A stretch of DNA of 39,528 nucleotides from UBA927 sp964367095 (lineage in GTDB: Bacteria > Patescibacteriota > Microgenomatia > UBA10105 > UBA927). A program made the translations under genes and the position numbers. The DNA lies in NCBI GenBank assembly GCA_964367095.1, contig CAYIXE010000004.1:1-39528 (forward strand). The letters are read 5' to 3'. Positions 6,862-15,660 of this stretch are shown piece by piece. The notes below the pieces were generated by a model, which ran no database searches, was not told the DNA's origin, and saw nothing but the letters and a program-made list of their open reading frames with translations. Every line of letters starts with the position of its first letter. Position 1 is the stretch's first letter.

Positions 6862-7532
6862 AGACATTTGTCGTCATTCCAGCGTTCAATGAAGCCAGCG
6901 TGATTCGCCAGGTACTGCAGTCTTTGCAGCCGCTCGGGCATCGTGTCGTGGTCGTTGACGATGCGTCTGATGACAAAACGGCCTCAATAGCCAGAGAGTA
7001 TACCCCCGATGTCCTTGAACACATGATTAATCGTGGGCAAGGTGCAGCACTGAAGACTGGAATACAGTACGCCTTGCACGAGGGCGCAGAGGTTATTGTC
7101 ACCTATGACGCCGATGGTCAGCACCAGGTCAGTGATATTGTCGCCCTTCTCGCACCAATCGAAAGGGGGGAAGTTCAGGTAACGCTCGGTTCACGTTATT
7201 TGACTGAGCTCTCCCAACAGAAAGTTCCATATACTCGAAAGGTTTTACATCGTTTAGCCGTAATTTTTACAAACGTTAGTACAGGTTTGCAATTAACAGA
7301 TACGCATAACGGCTTGCGCGCAATGACTGCAGCAGCAGCCCGGAATATCCGTTTCAATCAAGATCGCATGGCGCATGCATCTGAAATTCTCGAAGAGATT
7401 GGCCGCAAACACATTTCGTTTTGCGAAGTGCCCGTGACCGTGCATTATACGGAGTATTCACTTGCAAAAGGCCAAAAAATTGGTGACTTTATAAAAATCC
7501 TGTTTAAACTCCTCGTTCACAAACTCAAGTAA
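6858..7532 (+). CDS. GT2 glycosyltransferase (DPM/DPG-synthase-like)
   Basis: The 224-residue GT-A protein has FVVIPAFNEA (4-13), VVVDDASDDKT (32-41) and the DXD motif in TYDADGQH (82-89). It then has LGSRYL and the THNGLRAMTA segment seen in dolichyl-phosphate-mannose or glucose synthases. The product is probably a polyprenyl-phosphate-linked sugar. It is followed with no gap by a DUF2304 membrane protein, and this pairing is common and suggests that the small protein anchors or assists the transferase. It overlaps the upstream dehydrogenase by 4 bases. The sugar is unknown. Confidence 0.86.
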   Translation: MKTFVVIPAFNEASVIRQVLQSLQPLGHRVVVVDDASDDKTASIAREYTPDVLEHMINRGQGAALKTGIQYALHEGAEVIVTYDADGQHQVSDIVALLAPIERGEVQVTLGSRYLTELSQQKVPYTRKVLHRLAVIFTNVSTGLQLTDTHNGLRAMTAAAARNIRFNQDRMAHASEILEEIGRKHISFCEVPVTVHYTEYSLAKGQKIGDFIKILFKLLVHKLK

Positions 7533-7856
7533 ATGGTTATAAAAGTCCTCGTTTCCATTTTTGTCGCTTTCGCAATATCTCGGGCGGTGCTTCGATATCG
7601 GGATAAGAGCTTCGGAATTTTTGCGTTGCTCTTTTGGAGTATCTTGTGGGCGGTTATTGTTTTTTTTGTCTGGTTGCCAAAAGCGAGCGATGTTATTGCC
7701 GAAGCAATTGGGGTTGGACGCGGGGTTGACGCGCTCGTGTACGTATCAGTAGTTGCATTATTCTATGCTTCTTTTCGATTGTACGTAAAACTTGAGCACG
7801 TCGAACATGAGATTACCGTACTGATTCGAAATTTCGCATTGAAGAGTAAAAAGTAA
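7533..7856 (+). CDS. DUF2304 small membrane protein
   Basis: The 107-residue protein has three hydrophobic segments (about 2-20, 28-48 and 68-85). The loop between the second and third carries KASDVIAEAIGVGRGVD, the recognisable core of DUF2304. A positively charged cytoplasmic tail (IRNFALKSKK) ends it. Its ATG directly follows the TAA of the DPM-like GT2, and its TAA directly precedes the next ATG, so the three genes abut without spacers. By analogy with GT2-partner membrane proteins it may anchor the transferase or help handle the lipid-linked sugar. That role is inference. Confidence 0.8.
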   Translation: MVIKVLVSIFVAFAISRAVLRYRDKSFGIFALLFWSILWAVIVFFVWLPKASDVIAEAIGVGRGVDALVYVSVVALFYASFRLYVKLEHVEHEITVLIRNFALKSKK

Positions 7857-9029
7857 ATGATATTTGTATTCCAGGTGCTACTTATCATTACCAGTGTTGT
7901 GATTTTTTGGATATACATTGGGTACCCACTCGTACTGGTAATTGCTGTACCGGTAAAGAAGATTACTGAAGCGAAGAGTGTTGAATTTTTTCCTTCTCTT
8001 ACGCTAATTATTCCTACGTACAACGAAGCGAGGGTTATTCAAAAGAAGATACAAAATGTTCACGAATTAGTATACCCAAAAGATAAGTTTGAGATGATTC
8101 TCGTCGATAGTGCTTCGACTGATGGGACGGAGAAACTTGCTCGTCAGTTCGACCCAACAATGAAAGTTGTACAACTAGGGCACAAACCTGGCAAAGCGAG
8201 GGCAATTAATTCAGTACTTCCTGAATCACGTGGCAGTATTATCGTCGTGACAGACGCGAATGCGTACATGCACCCGATGGCTTTGCGGAACGTTGTTCAA
8301 GTTTTCACCGATCCTAAGGTTGGTGCGGCGACAGGTTCCATGCGTCAAGTTCCTTATGGGCAAGATGCGGTTTCAAAAGGGGGAGGTTTTTACTGGTCAA
8401 TGGAGATGTTTATGCGCACTAGAGAGGCACAATTACATTCTGTTGTATCTATGAGTGGAGAGTTGTCTGCCGTACGGCGAGAACTTCTCGTTGATTCCAG
8501 TAATGTTGTCAGGCCATGGTACGTACCACGTGGTACCGATGATTTTGAAATGACCCTCTGGGTCATACAGCATGGTTTCAGGGTTGCGTACGTCCCGAGT
8601 GCAAAAGTTTGGGAATACGCACCCGACAACATTCGCGATCTGTTCAATCAAAAAGTCCGCATTATTGTTCAAACTATCACGACCGTGAAGAGGAACTTGA
8701 GCGTGGTGTGGAAAACCGGTCTGTACGGTATTTTCATTTTCCCTTCACGAAAAATTCTCCCGTTACTTTCACCGTGGTGCATACTTCTACTCACTGCGAG
8801 TGCGACCTTCCTGGTAACTTTCACCAGTATTTGGAAAGTTTTAAGTTCGCTCGTGCTCGTTGGGGTCTCCATACTTGTACTATCGAGCATCCTCCCCATT
8901 CGAGGGAGCTTTTTCCGCCTTGCACGGTTTTTTGTCCTTCTCAATGCAACCGTTTTCGTGGCTTGGGTTTCTTACTGGCGTGGGGTAGATTTTACTCAGT
9001 GGCAAACGGTCGCTAGCACACGACGGTAA
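7857..9029 (+). CDS. Membrane GT2 glycosyltransferase (cellulose/hyaluronan synthase-like)
   Basis: The 390-residue protein has one N-terminal TM helix (5-30) and a cytoplasmic GT-A domain. That domain contains LIIPTYNEA (50-58), DSASTDG (84-90), the D-x-D-like TDANA (132-136), the acceptor motif SGELSAVRR near 200, TDDFEM near 226 and a QKVRI segment near 265 (the position of the QxxRW motif). Three or more C-terminal TM helices follow. This layout is that of processive or semi-processive polysaccharide synthases. QxxRW is not exact, so processivity is uncertain. The stop overlaps the next start (TAATGG). Confidence 0.84.
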   Translation: MIFVFQVLLIITSVVIFWIYIGYPLVLVIAVPVKKITEAKSVEFFPSLTLIIPTYNEARVIQKKIQNVHELVYPKDKFEMILVDSASTDGTEKLARQFDPTMKVVQLGHKPGKARAINSVLPESRGSIIVVTDANAYMHPMALRNVVQVFTDPKVGAATGSMRQVPYGQDAVSKGGGFYWSMEMFMRTREAQLHSVVSMSGELSAVRRELLVDSSNVVRPWYVPRGTDDFEMTLWVIQHGFRVAYVPSAKVWEYAPDNIRDLFNQKVRIIVQTITTVKRNLSVVWKTGLYGIFIFPSRKILPLLSPWCILLLTASATFLVTFTSIWKVLSSLVLVGVSILVLSSILPIRGSFFRLARFFVLLNATVFVAWVSYWRGVDFTQWQTVASTRR

Positions 9030-9751
9030 TGGTACACCCCACTGCGATCATCCTCGCTGCTGGGAAAGGGACACGTCTCGCTTCAATGAAGCTTGGTGTG
9101 CCAAAACCGTTGGCACCAATCGCTGGAAAGCCTTTTCTATTTTACCAATTGGAGTGGCTACGTCTTTCTGGTTGTCGCAGAGTTATCATTGCAATCAGTA
9201 GGCACAGTTCTGAGATCCGTAAAGTCGTGGGGGCAGGCAGTGCATTCAAGATGTCCATTCGCTACTCAGTAGAGAGCGAACCGCAGGGTACAGCAACTTC
9301 ACTCCGTCATGCGCTGCCGCTTCTCCCTGCAAGTTTCGTTGTTGTGAACGGTGACACAGCCTGCTCGTACACCCTTGCAGATTTCATAGCGTGCTCGTTC
9401 GTTAAGAAACGAGAGAATACCCTGGCCTTGGTTAGGAAGCCAGACGTAAAGCGCTACGGCCGAGTCGTCCTTGATGCTTCATCACACATTGTTCGGTTCA
9501 TAGAAAAAGGGCATCATGGATCTGGCCTTGTCTACGCAGGCGTCTCTTTCTTACAGCGCAAGGCTATTACCTCTCCGCAGAATCAGCACGCAACGTCCCT
9601 CGAGCAAGAGGTATTTCCCGCTCTCGCTAGAAATCATGAGTTGTACGGAATGCGAATTCAAGGTAACTTTTGGGATATTGGGACGCCACAGTCATACCGT
9701 CACTTTAAGCGAACGTATTCATCTCGAAAACCATATGGTCATTCGAAGTAG
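9029..9751 (+). CDS. hddC: D-glycero-D-manno-heptose-1-phosphate nucleotidyltransferase (HddC-like)
   Basis: The 240-residue sugar-nucleotide transferase has the signature LAAGKGTRL (9-17), VPKPLAPIAGKPF (25-37), the metal-binding VVNGD (about 105-109) and GNFWDIGTP at the C terminus. In general it resembles the RmlA/HddC/GlmU-N superfamily. The three next genes encode a heptose kinase, an isomerase and a phosphatase. The most likely reaction is therefore D-glycero-alpha-D-manno-heptose-1-phosphate plus NTP (GTP in known HddC) to NDP-heptose. It shares 17 bases with hddA. The family call is firm; the heptose specificity rests on context. Confidence 0.8.
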   Translation: MVHPTAIILAAGKGTRLASMKLGVPKPLAPIAGKPFLFYQLEWLRLSGCRRVIIAISRHSSEIRKVVGAGSAFKMSIRYSVESEPQGTATSLRHALPLLPASFVVVNGDTACSYTLADFIACSFVKKRENTLALVRKPDVKRYGRVVLDASSHIVRFIEKGHHGSGLVYAGVSFLQRKAITSPQNQHATSLEQEVFPALARNHELYGMRIQGNFWDIGTPQSYRHFKRTYSSRKPYGHSK

Positions 9752-10766
9752 AGCTCCTGTACGCATTAGTCTTGCTGGTGGTGGTACAGATGTGTCACCG
9801 TATACCGAAGAGTACGGGGGGTGCGCATTGAATGCAACGATCCGTCGTTACGCATGGGCAACACTTGAGTTACGTAAGGATAAAAAGATCATTCTTGAAT
9901 CCTACGACCTCAAGAAGCGAGTTGTGTACCCATCCCGCGCAGCTATTAAATACGATGGCAACCTCGATTTACTAAAGGCAGTGTACAATGCATACACTCA
10001 TATTCAGCAGGGTTTGCACTTGTACTTACGTTCTGATGTGCCACCGCGATCAGGGTTAGGTGGATCAGCGGCAGCTTTCGTTGCAACGATTGGTGTATTC
10101 AACTTTCTACTTCGAGAACAACGTCAGTCAAGCTATGAGATTGCAGAACTCGCGTACCGTCTGGAACGCGAAGTCTTGAAGGTGAAGGGCGGGCGCCAAG
10201 ATCAGTACGCCTCAACATTTGGTGGTGTGAACTTCATTGAGTTTCGGGGACTTGATTTCGTACGAGTGAACCCGATGCGTCTTCCTGATGACTACCTGCT
10301 CGAACTCGAGAAACACTTGGTGCTTGTCCGGCTCCCTGAGCAACGTGGGAGTTCCCATGATGTTATTGATGACCAGGTACGGAGAATGAGTCAGAAACGT
10401 TCATCGTCCCTTATGGCAATGCACCGGACAAAGTCAATTGCTGAGGAAATGAAACGCCTGCTCCTGAAGGGGGATTTCCTGCGTTTTGGTGAATTGCTGC
10501 ACGTCGGTTGGTTAGAGAAGAAAAAGTTTACACCCCTAATTAGTAATTCACGTATTGATGCGCTATATACCCTAGCGCGGAGATCAGGTGCAATTGGCGG
10601 GAAGATAACTGGGGCAGGTGGCGGTGGGCATATGTTGTTCTTCTGCAAGCCGAACCGTGAACAAGAGGTGACTGCATGCTTGGAACGTGCAGGAGCAACC
10701 ACGGTCGATTTGCAGTTCGATACCGACGGGCTACGCGTGTGGACAACAGATAATCCAACCTGCTAA
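9735..10766 (+). CDS. hddA: D-glycero-alpha-D-manno-heptose-7-phosphate kinase (HddA), GHMP family
   Basis: The chosen start is ATG 9735 (MVIRSRAPVRISL). The frame is open further upstream to 9516 but lies inside hddC there, and family members begin at RAP(V/L)RI. GHMP motif 1 is RAPVRISLAGGGTDV (6-20). The ATP-binding motif PPRSGLGGSAA is at about 103-113, and motif 3 ITGAGGGGHM at about 290-299. KGGRQDQYASTFGG is typical of HddA and its relatives. The 343-residue length fits. HddA phosphorylates C1 of heptose 7-phosphate before the GmhB phosphatase acts. It is part of hddC-hddA-gmhA-gmhB. Confidence 0.88.
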   Translation: MVIRSRAPVRISLAGGGTDVSPYTEEYGGCALNATIRRYAWATLELRKDKKIILESYDLKKRVVYPSRAAIKYDGNLDLLKAVYNAYTHIQQGLHLYLRSDVPPRSGLGGSAAAFVATIGVFNFLLREQRQSSYEIAELAYRLEREVLKVKGGRQDQYASTFGGVNFIEFRGLDFVRVNPMRLPDDYLLELEKHLVLVRLPEQRGSSHDVIDDQVRRMSQKRSSSLMAMHRTKSIAEEMKRLLLKGDFLRFGELLHVGWLEKKKFTPLISNSRIDALYTLARRSGAIGGKITGAGGGGHMLFFCKPNREQEVTACLERAGATTVDLQFDTDGLRVWTTDNPTC

Positions 10767-10774
10767 TAAATACT

Positions 10775-11371
10775 ATGCAAGATCCAAGAGATATTATTCG
10801 TGGGGTACTCCAAACTTCCATTGCATTGCGTCAAGACATGCTTTCCGGCTCAATTGATGCAATTGCTAAGGTAGCCGATCTCCTCGTCGCTACACTCCAG
10901 CGGGGTGGGACGATATACACCATCGGGAATGGGGGAAGTGCAGCAGATGCACAACACTTCGCTGCGGAACTCGTTGGTCGTTTCTATAAGCTTGAACGTA
11001 AGGCTATACCCGCTGTAGCACTCTCGACGAATACGTCAACGTTAACGGCACTCGGGAACGACTACGGGTATGATATTGTATTCTCGAGACAGCTCGAGGC
11101 ATTCTGTAAACCGCAAGATGCACTCGTCGGGATCTCTACATCTGGTAATGCCGTAAGTGTCCTCAAGGGATTTCAAGTTGCGCTTGAACGTCGAGCAACT
11201 ACAGTTTTCTTAACTGGACATACGGGCGGTTCAATAGGCAGAGAGTTGATGAATCTTTCGGCCACATTACATATCCCGCACTATAACACAGGAAGGATCC
11301 AAGAAGCTCACATCACTGTCATCCACATCCTTTGCCAACTTATTGAAAATGCCCTCTTTGAAACGATGTAA
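10775..11371 (+). CDS. gmhA: Sedoheptulose-7-phosphate isomerase (GmhA)
   Basis: The 198-residue SIS-domain protein has the GmhA core TIGNGGSAADAQHFAAELVGRF (residues 49-70), with the zinc ligands H61 and E65 at the same numbers as in E. coli GmhA. STSGNAVSVL is near 125, and a QEAH-x4-H segment near the C terminus supplies the other zinc ligands. It converts sedoheptulose 7-phosphate from the pentose phosphate pathway to D-glycero-D-manno-heptose 7-phosphate, the entry step of nucleotide-heptose synthesis. It lies eight bases after hddA and overlaps gmhB by 23 bases. Confidence 0.93.
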   Translation: MQDPRDIIRGVLQTSIALRQDMLSGSIDAIAKVADLLVATLQRGGTIYTIGNGGSAADAQHFAAELVGRFYKLERKAIPAVALSTNTSTLTALGNDYGYDIVFSRQLEAFCKPQDALVGISTSGNAVSVLKGFQVALERRATTVFLTGHTGGSIGRELMNLSATLHIPHYNTGRIQEAHITVIHILCQLIENALFETM

Positions 11372-11924
11372 ACCAGCGCTGTTTTTAGATCGAGATGGGG
11401 TAATTTTCCGTGAAGTAGACCATCTATGGCGCGTTGATCATGCGAAGTTTATTCCTGGAGTATTTTCTGCCCTTCGAAAAGCACAGAAGAAATATCGTTT
11501 GGTTGTTATCACGAACCAAGCTGGAATTGCAAAGGGACTGTATACGCTTTCCGATTACCAAATACTCAATAGTTGGATGCTGCGGCAATTTCGACGTCAC
11601 CGTGTTCGAATTGCAGGAGTGTTCTTTTGCCCACACCATCCAACAGGACGTATTGCGAGATACCGGAAGGTATGTGATTGTAGGAAACCAAAGGCAGGGC
11701 TATTTTTAAAGGCAGCTAAGAAACTTCAGTTAGATCTTCAACAATCATGGTCAATAGGAGACAAAACCTCTGATACATTAGCGGCAAAACGAGCCGGGTG
11801 CAAGACCATTATAGTTAGAACAGGTTACGCTGGTCGTGATTTGCTCTACCTTACTAAACCGTTACATACTGTACATACAATTTTCGAAGCTGTGTACTTC
11901 TTAAGTACAGTAAAAGTTAGTTAA
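11349..11924 (+). CDS. gmhB: D-glycero-manno-heptose 1,7-bisphosphate 7-phosphatase (GmhB)
   Basis: The start is taken at ATG 11349; a TTG at 11343 is also in frame. The HAD nucleophile motif is LFLDRDGVI (11-19), followed by VVITNQAGIAKG and GDKTSDTLAAKRAG (motif IV). The zinc site typical of GmhB is present as CPHHP near 94-98 and CDCRKP near 110-115. The enzyme removes the 7-phosphate from heptose 1,7-bisphosphate. It completes a four-enzyme set making an NDP-heptose. It is the last gene before a 178-base gap (11925-12102) that contains AT-rich sequence and a weak AGGGT/ACCCT hairpin near 12030. Confidence 0.92.
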   Translation: MPSLKRCKPALFLDRDGVIFREVDHLWRVDHAKFIPGVFSALRKAQKKYRLVVITNQAGIAKGLYTLSDYQILNSWMLRQFRRHRVRIAGVFFCPHHPTGRIARYRKVCDCRKPKAGLFLKAAKKLQLDLQQSWSIGDKTSDTLAAKRAGCKTIIVRTGYAGRDLLYLTKPLHTVHTIFEAVYFLSTVKVS

Positions 11925-12073
11925 TTTTCAATTAATTATTTGCTAACGGTTCATAACATTTAATTTGTTTAGCCAGGTTGGTTAATGTTTTAAGCTGGTA
12001 TGAAGTATGCACGTTAGCTCAAGGGTACTTCACCCTCTATACCAAATGAAGATTTTTGTGAAAAGGTCCAGAT

Positions 12074-12079
12074 TATTAT
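12074..12079 (+). promoter_or_regulatory. Possible -10 box TATTAT before the GT-C-like gene
   Basis: TATTAT lies 23 bases before ATG 12103 and predicts a leader of about 17 nt. No convincing -35 is seen at the proper spacing, so support is weak. Confidence 0.25.
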
Positions 12080-12102
12080 CCGTTCGTAATTCAAGTTTTT
12101 AA

Positions 12103-13692
12103 ATGCGCTTCCACCTACCCACATTCGCATCTCGGTACCGGTTCTGGTTTTTACTCATCTTCATATCCTTAAACGCACTTTTGTTATTCCTGGTGTACCG
12201 TCACGAAACGGTACCCTATCCTACTGGTTGGGATGCACCATACTACATCCTTAGAATTCGCGAATTCCTTGAGCGAGGCATTGTCGCTCAACGTTTTGGG
12301 TTTGTTTTGGTAATGAGTGTGATCCATCTGGTGACGCGTATACCGGTTATGACTGAAGTCGCCTGGGCCAGTCCAGTGCTTATGGTTCTGACTGCAACTG
12401 GCGTCGCCTCATTAGTCTATGCCGCCACCCAACGGTCGCTACTCGGATTCTCTTTGACATTTGCGGTGACGCTCTGGTCGCCACTGAATGTAATACTATC
12501 GACGGGAACCTTTGACAACGCTTTTGGTATGGTATTGCTTTTTTTGGCCCTCTGGATTTTGCGCTGGACTGGACCTACTTGGTGGCGTGGAATTGTACTT
12601 GCGATCGTAGCGGGTCTTATCGGCTGGACACATATCGAAACCTATGCTCTTTTTTTATTTATCGTCGCATTGTATGAAGTGTTACGATTATATCGTCACA
12701 AATCTATTCGTCTTTGGTGGGCGCACGAATATGATATAATTACGGCCATACTATCAGGAGTACTGGTCGGGGTTTGGCATTGGGCCGGTACTTTGGATAG
12801 ACTTTTTACGTCCTACACGACGAAAGTCGGGCCGGGCGGCAACGCTTCCATACCCTACGCCCAGTCTGCAACACTAACGAGCGTGATCAACTATTTGCAG
12901 ACTGGTATACCGGACAGTACTGTTCTTTGGATTGTGCTAGTCACATTGATCGTTCTGGGCTATCGAGTCCTGCGTCGGCACGATCGCGCCACTGACCTTT
13001 TTATATCCTATATACTCGTTGGGTATGCAGTGCTCCTCTTCGCTATTTACCGTAGCAGTATTCCAATAAATCGGGCGATACTTCTTGTTCCAGCTAACGC
13101 GCTTATCGGTTACGGTATTTATTACATCATCCGACTTCCAAAGCGCTTGCATTTAACTATCGGTGTACTTGTTGTCATTTGGGCCTACTTTGTTTTTGTA
13201 ACCCCGACTGCCTTCATTGCGACGATACGTCGTCTATCACCCTCCATCTCTCCCACGACTTTTGCGGCTTACCAGTCTTTGGCGACGTATGTACGCGACC
13301 ATCGCATTACTACCTATGTTGTGCTAGTTGACATTCCAACGCATGAACCCGCGGCAAGTGCCTACTATCAATTGTGGACAAACTGGTTATCGGCTACGAG
13401 GTCAGTTGGCACCACAACCGATCAGTTCTGTATATACCTTGGATCATTAACAAACTACCGTCAAAACGTCCAGACGTTGCGCGATAACCAACAAGAGTAC
13501 AATGATACGAGCCTCGAGGCTCATCGGTGCTTCAACCGCATGATCAACGCTTTTCCTGGTACACCAACCCTTTTTGTCATTCAGGGGATGTATTTCTCCT
13601 CGTTTTCGCAACCGGCGTGGAGTGCAGTTACCGAAGTAATCACTCCGAATCTCGGACTAATTAATCTTTCAACTTCAGCGGTTATTCCGTAA
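12103..13692 (+). CDS. Polytopic membrane protein, GT-C glycosyltransferase-like
   Basis: The 529-residue protein starts with a TM helix (about 13-32), then a first outside loop with YPTGWDAPYYILRIREF (acidic residue near 46). Eight to ten further hydrophobic helices reach to about 385, and a soluble tail of about 130 residues ends it. An acidic first extracytoplasmic loop followed by many helices is the plan of GT-C enzymes, which use lipid-phosphate sugars such as those the DPM-like GT2 genes would make. No definite family signature was recognised, so a flippase or polymerase is not excluded. It ends by overlapping the convergent GT2 gene by 18 bases. Confidence 0.6.
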   Translation: MRFHLPTFASRYRFWFLLIFISLNALLLFLVYRHETVPYPTGWDAPYYILRIREFLERGIVAQRFGFVLVMSVIHLVTRIPVMTEVAWASPVLMVLTATGVASLVYAATQRSLLGFSLTFAVTLWSPLNVILSTGTFDNAFGMVLLFLALWILRWTGPTWWRGIVLAIVAGLIGWTHIETYALFLFIVALYEVLRLYRHKSIRLWWAHEYDIITAILSGVLVGVWHWAGTLDRLFTSYTTKVGPGGNASIPYAQSATLTSVINYLQTGIPDSTVLWIVLVTLIVLGYRVLRRHDRATDLFISYILVGYAVLLFAIYRSSIPINRAILLVPANALIGYGIYYIIRLPKRLHLTIGVLVVIWAYFVFVTPTAFIATIRRLSPSISPTTFAAYQSLATYVRDHRITTYVVLVDIPTHEPAASAYYQLWTNWLSATRSVGTTTDQFCIYLGSLTNYRQNVQTLRDNQQEYNDTSLEAHRCFNRMINAFPGTPTLFVIQGMYFSSFSQPAWSAVTEVITPNLGLINLSTSAVIP

Positions 13693-14607
13693 TAATGTCT
13701 GATAACCCCAGCGATGTCGGAAGAAATCGGCTACAGCCTGTAGTATGTAGCGCCACAGTACCATTTTCCGCTTCAAAGTTAGAATAACCATGAATCCGAG
13801 GACGTAGTACCCGACGTACACTGCTGCGTACGTTGGCCAGTGGTACCAGGGTAGACGTTTCCGGAGTAAGAGTAACCGGTTACGAAGGAAGTAGTAGACA
13901 TACGTGGCTGACATGTGACCAGTTGTGGCAGCGGAGTCGTGAATAACCACAGCCAGCGGAGCGTACGTCAGACGCAATTCGGCCCGGCTTATCCGGAGTG
14001 CCAGATCGAGTTCTTCGCAGTAGAGGAAATAGTCCGAATCAAACCCCGGGCACGCCGTCAGGCCGCGTTGGGTTATGTACAGGGCAGCCCCAGAAATGTA
14101 GGTCAGATTTATTGGTGGTTCCAGCAACGGCTGAAAGGTTGTATGTGCACCACAGAGATGATCAATACCACTCCATGCATTGAAGGTACCCCCTCCGAGC
14201 GCGTAAATAGTCTTACGATCGGGGTAAAGAATAGTTGAGCCGACAAGTCCAATATTGACGTCGGTCGCGGCCATTGCCACGAGTGCCAACAATGCCCCTG
14301 GTTCGGCCGTGGCGTCATTATTAATGCACCAGATACCCTGATTATACTTATCGGACCTGGCTTGCACGATGCCGACATTGTTTCCACCAGCATACCCATC
14401 ATTACGTGGATTAAGTATGACCGTTATTCTTGAGTCATTGTGGTATAACTCGACTAAGCGTTGCCCTTCGTCGTTATTGGAATTATTATCAACTATGTAA
14501 ATATGGAACAATGAATACTGCAGATTAAGGAGTGACGCAACACAACGGGTCGTAAGTTCGTACCCATTCCAGTTGATGGTGATGATGCCGACACGCAATT
14601 GGTTCAC
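13675..14607 (-). CDS. GT2 glycosyltransferase (rhamnosyltransferase-like)
   Basis: The protein starts at GTG 14607 (MNQLRVGIITINWNGYE) and has 310 residues. Motifs are ITINWNG (9-15), VDNNSNND (39-46), the NDGYAGGNN loop typical of WcaA/RfbF-type GT2, the D-x-D-like CINNDATAEPG near 93-103 and a YFLYCEELDLALR acceptor motif (C-E-E-x-D-L). One TM-like segment is near the C terminus (about 255-280). It would add a sugar, often rhamnose or another deoxy sugar, to a lipid-linked oligosaccharide. It lies seven bases after gmd in the same transcript, so a 6-deoxy-hexose from GDP-mannose is a reasonable donor. The exact linkage is unknown. Confidence 0.85.
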   Translation of the reverse strand: MNQLRVGIITINWNGYELTTRCVASLLNLQYSLFHIYIVDNNSNNDEGQRLVELYHNDSRITVILNPRNDGYAGGNNVGIVQARSDKYNQGIWCINNDATAEPGALLALVAMAATDVNIGLVGSTILYPDRKTIYALGGGTFNAWSGIDHLCGAHTTFQPLLEPPINLTYISGAALYITQRGLTACPGFDSDYFLYCEELDLALRISRAELRLTYAPLAVVIHDSAATTGHMSATYVYYFLRNRLLLLRKRLPWYHWPTYAAVYVGYYVLGFMVILTLKRKMVLWRYILQAVADFFRHRWGYQTLLRNNR

Positions 14608-14614
14608 TGTCGGT

Positions 14615-15598
14615 TTACTCCTTTGACCTGACCCGGGCCCTCCAGAAATCCATAGTATCCGCCAGGGTTTTAGTCATATAGTCAATTTTAGGACTCCAGC
14701 CAGTAGCTTTTTTGAATTTACTATTATCGCCGATCAAAATTGGCACATCCGATGGCCTGGCGCGATTCGGATTTTTATGAATGGTAATGTTGTGACTAGT
14801 TGATAGGCTGATTAAATGGTTGAGTACATCTTCTATTTTGTAACCGCGACCGGAGCAAATATTGTATTCTTCGCCTGGTACGCACTTGTATGTCGATAGC
14901 CAGTACGCTTCAACGATATCCCGAACATCGGTGAAATCTCTAATTGCTTCTAAGTTACCAACCTCAATCACGGACGGATGCTTTCCAATTTCAATTTCCG
15001 CAATTTGTTTAGCAAAATTACTATCAACAAATACTTCCCCACGACGTGGGCCGGAATGATTGAAGGCCCGAGTTCTGATTATCTGTAAACCGTAACTTTT
15101 AAAATATTGATAGCCCATAAAATCCTGCGCGACTTTGGATACAGCGTATGGCGAAAGCGGCCTGAGGGGGTTAGTTTCTTTGATCGGTACTTCTAATGGC
15201 AGTACCAAGCCGTATTCTTCTGACGAGCAGGCAATTTGTATTGCTGGGTTATATGTTTTGCTTTGAATTTTACGAACCGATTCAAAGATATTACATTGGC
15301 CGATAATATTAATTTCAAAAGTCTCACTTGGCGATTCCCATGAAGTTGGCACAAAACTTTGGGCAGCTAGGTGGAAGATTCTATCCGGTTTAATATCATT
15401 AATAAGGTTATTAACATTATGAGCATCCTTTATATCGCAATCATGGTATGTAATCATACCATCGAGGTGATTAACATTGTTAGTATTACTGCGCCAGCGT
15501 TTAATGCCATGGATTTCAGTCTCTGGATGCTGTTCATGTATGTATTCTACGAGATGGCTACCAACGAAACCAGTGACACCAGTAATGAGAACTTTCAT
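14615..15598 (-). CDS. gmd: GDP-mannose 4,6-dehydratase
   Basis: The 327-residue extended SDR has the cofactor site GVTGFVGSHL (7-16), the RWRSNTNNVNH NADP loop characteristic of GMD, and FHLAAQSFVPTSWESP. The catalytic CSSEEYG is near 124-130 and Y-x3-K is in SPYAVSKVAQD near 150. RTRAFNHSGPRRGEVFVDSNFAKQ is diagnostic of GMD. It converts GDP-mannose to GDP-4-keto-6-deoxy-mannose, the precursor of GDP-fucose, rhamnose, perosamine or 6-deoxy-talose. The next enzyme (reductase, epimerase or aminotransferase) is not obvious in the window. It has its own promoter at 15633-15660. Confidence 0.92.
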   Translation of the reverse strand: MKVLITGVTGFVGSHLVEYIHEQHPETEIHGIKRWRSNTNNVNHLDGMITYHDCDIKDAHNVNNLINDIKPDRIFHLAAQSFVPTSWESPSETFEINIIGQCNIFESVRKIQSKTYNPAIQIACSSEEYGLVLPLEVPIKETNPLRPLSPYAVSKVAQDFMGYQYFKSYGLQIIRTRAFNHSGPRRGEVFVDSNFAKQIAEIEIGKHPSVIEVGNLEAIRDFTDVRDIVEAYWLSTYKCVPGEEYNICSGRGYKIEDVLNHLISLSTSHNITIHKNPNRARPSDVPILIGDNSKFKKATGWSPKIDYMTKTLADTMDFWRARVRSKE

Positions 15599-15632
15599 AG
15601 GAAGTTTAAATAATTTAAATACTAGTAACCTG

Positions 15633-15660
15633 ATTATAATAGCATGATTTATCTATTCAA
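15633..15660 (-). promoter_or_regulatory. Promoter of gmd and GT2 (TTGAAT-N16-TATAAT)
   Basis: On the minus strand TTGAAT (15660-15655) and a perfect TATAAT (15638-15633) are separated by 16 bases, about 35 bases ahead of the gmd ATG. The -35 overlaps the end of the upstream GT4 gene. This suggests gmd-GT2 can be transcribed on their own. Confidence 0.5.

Noticed and set aside
9516..9734. Possible 5' extension of hddA
   Set aside because: This part overlaps hddC and lacks similarity to GHMP kinases, which begin near RAPVRIS.
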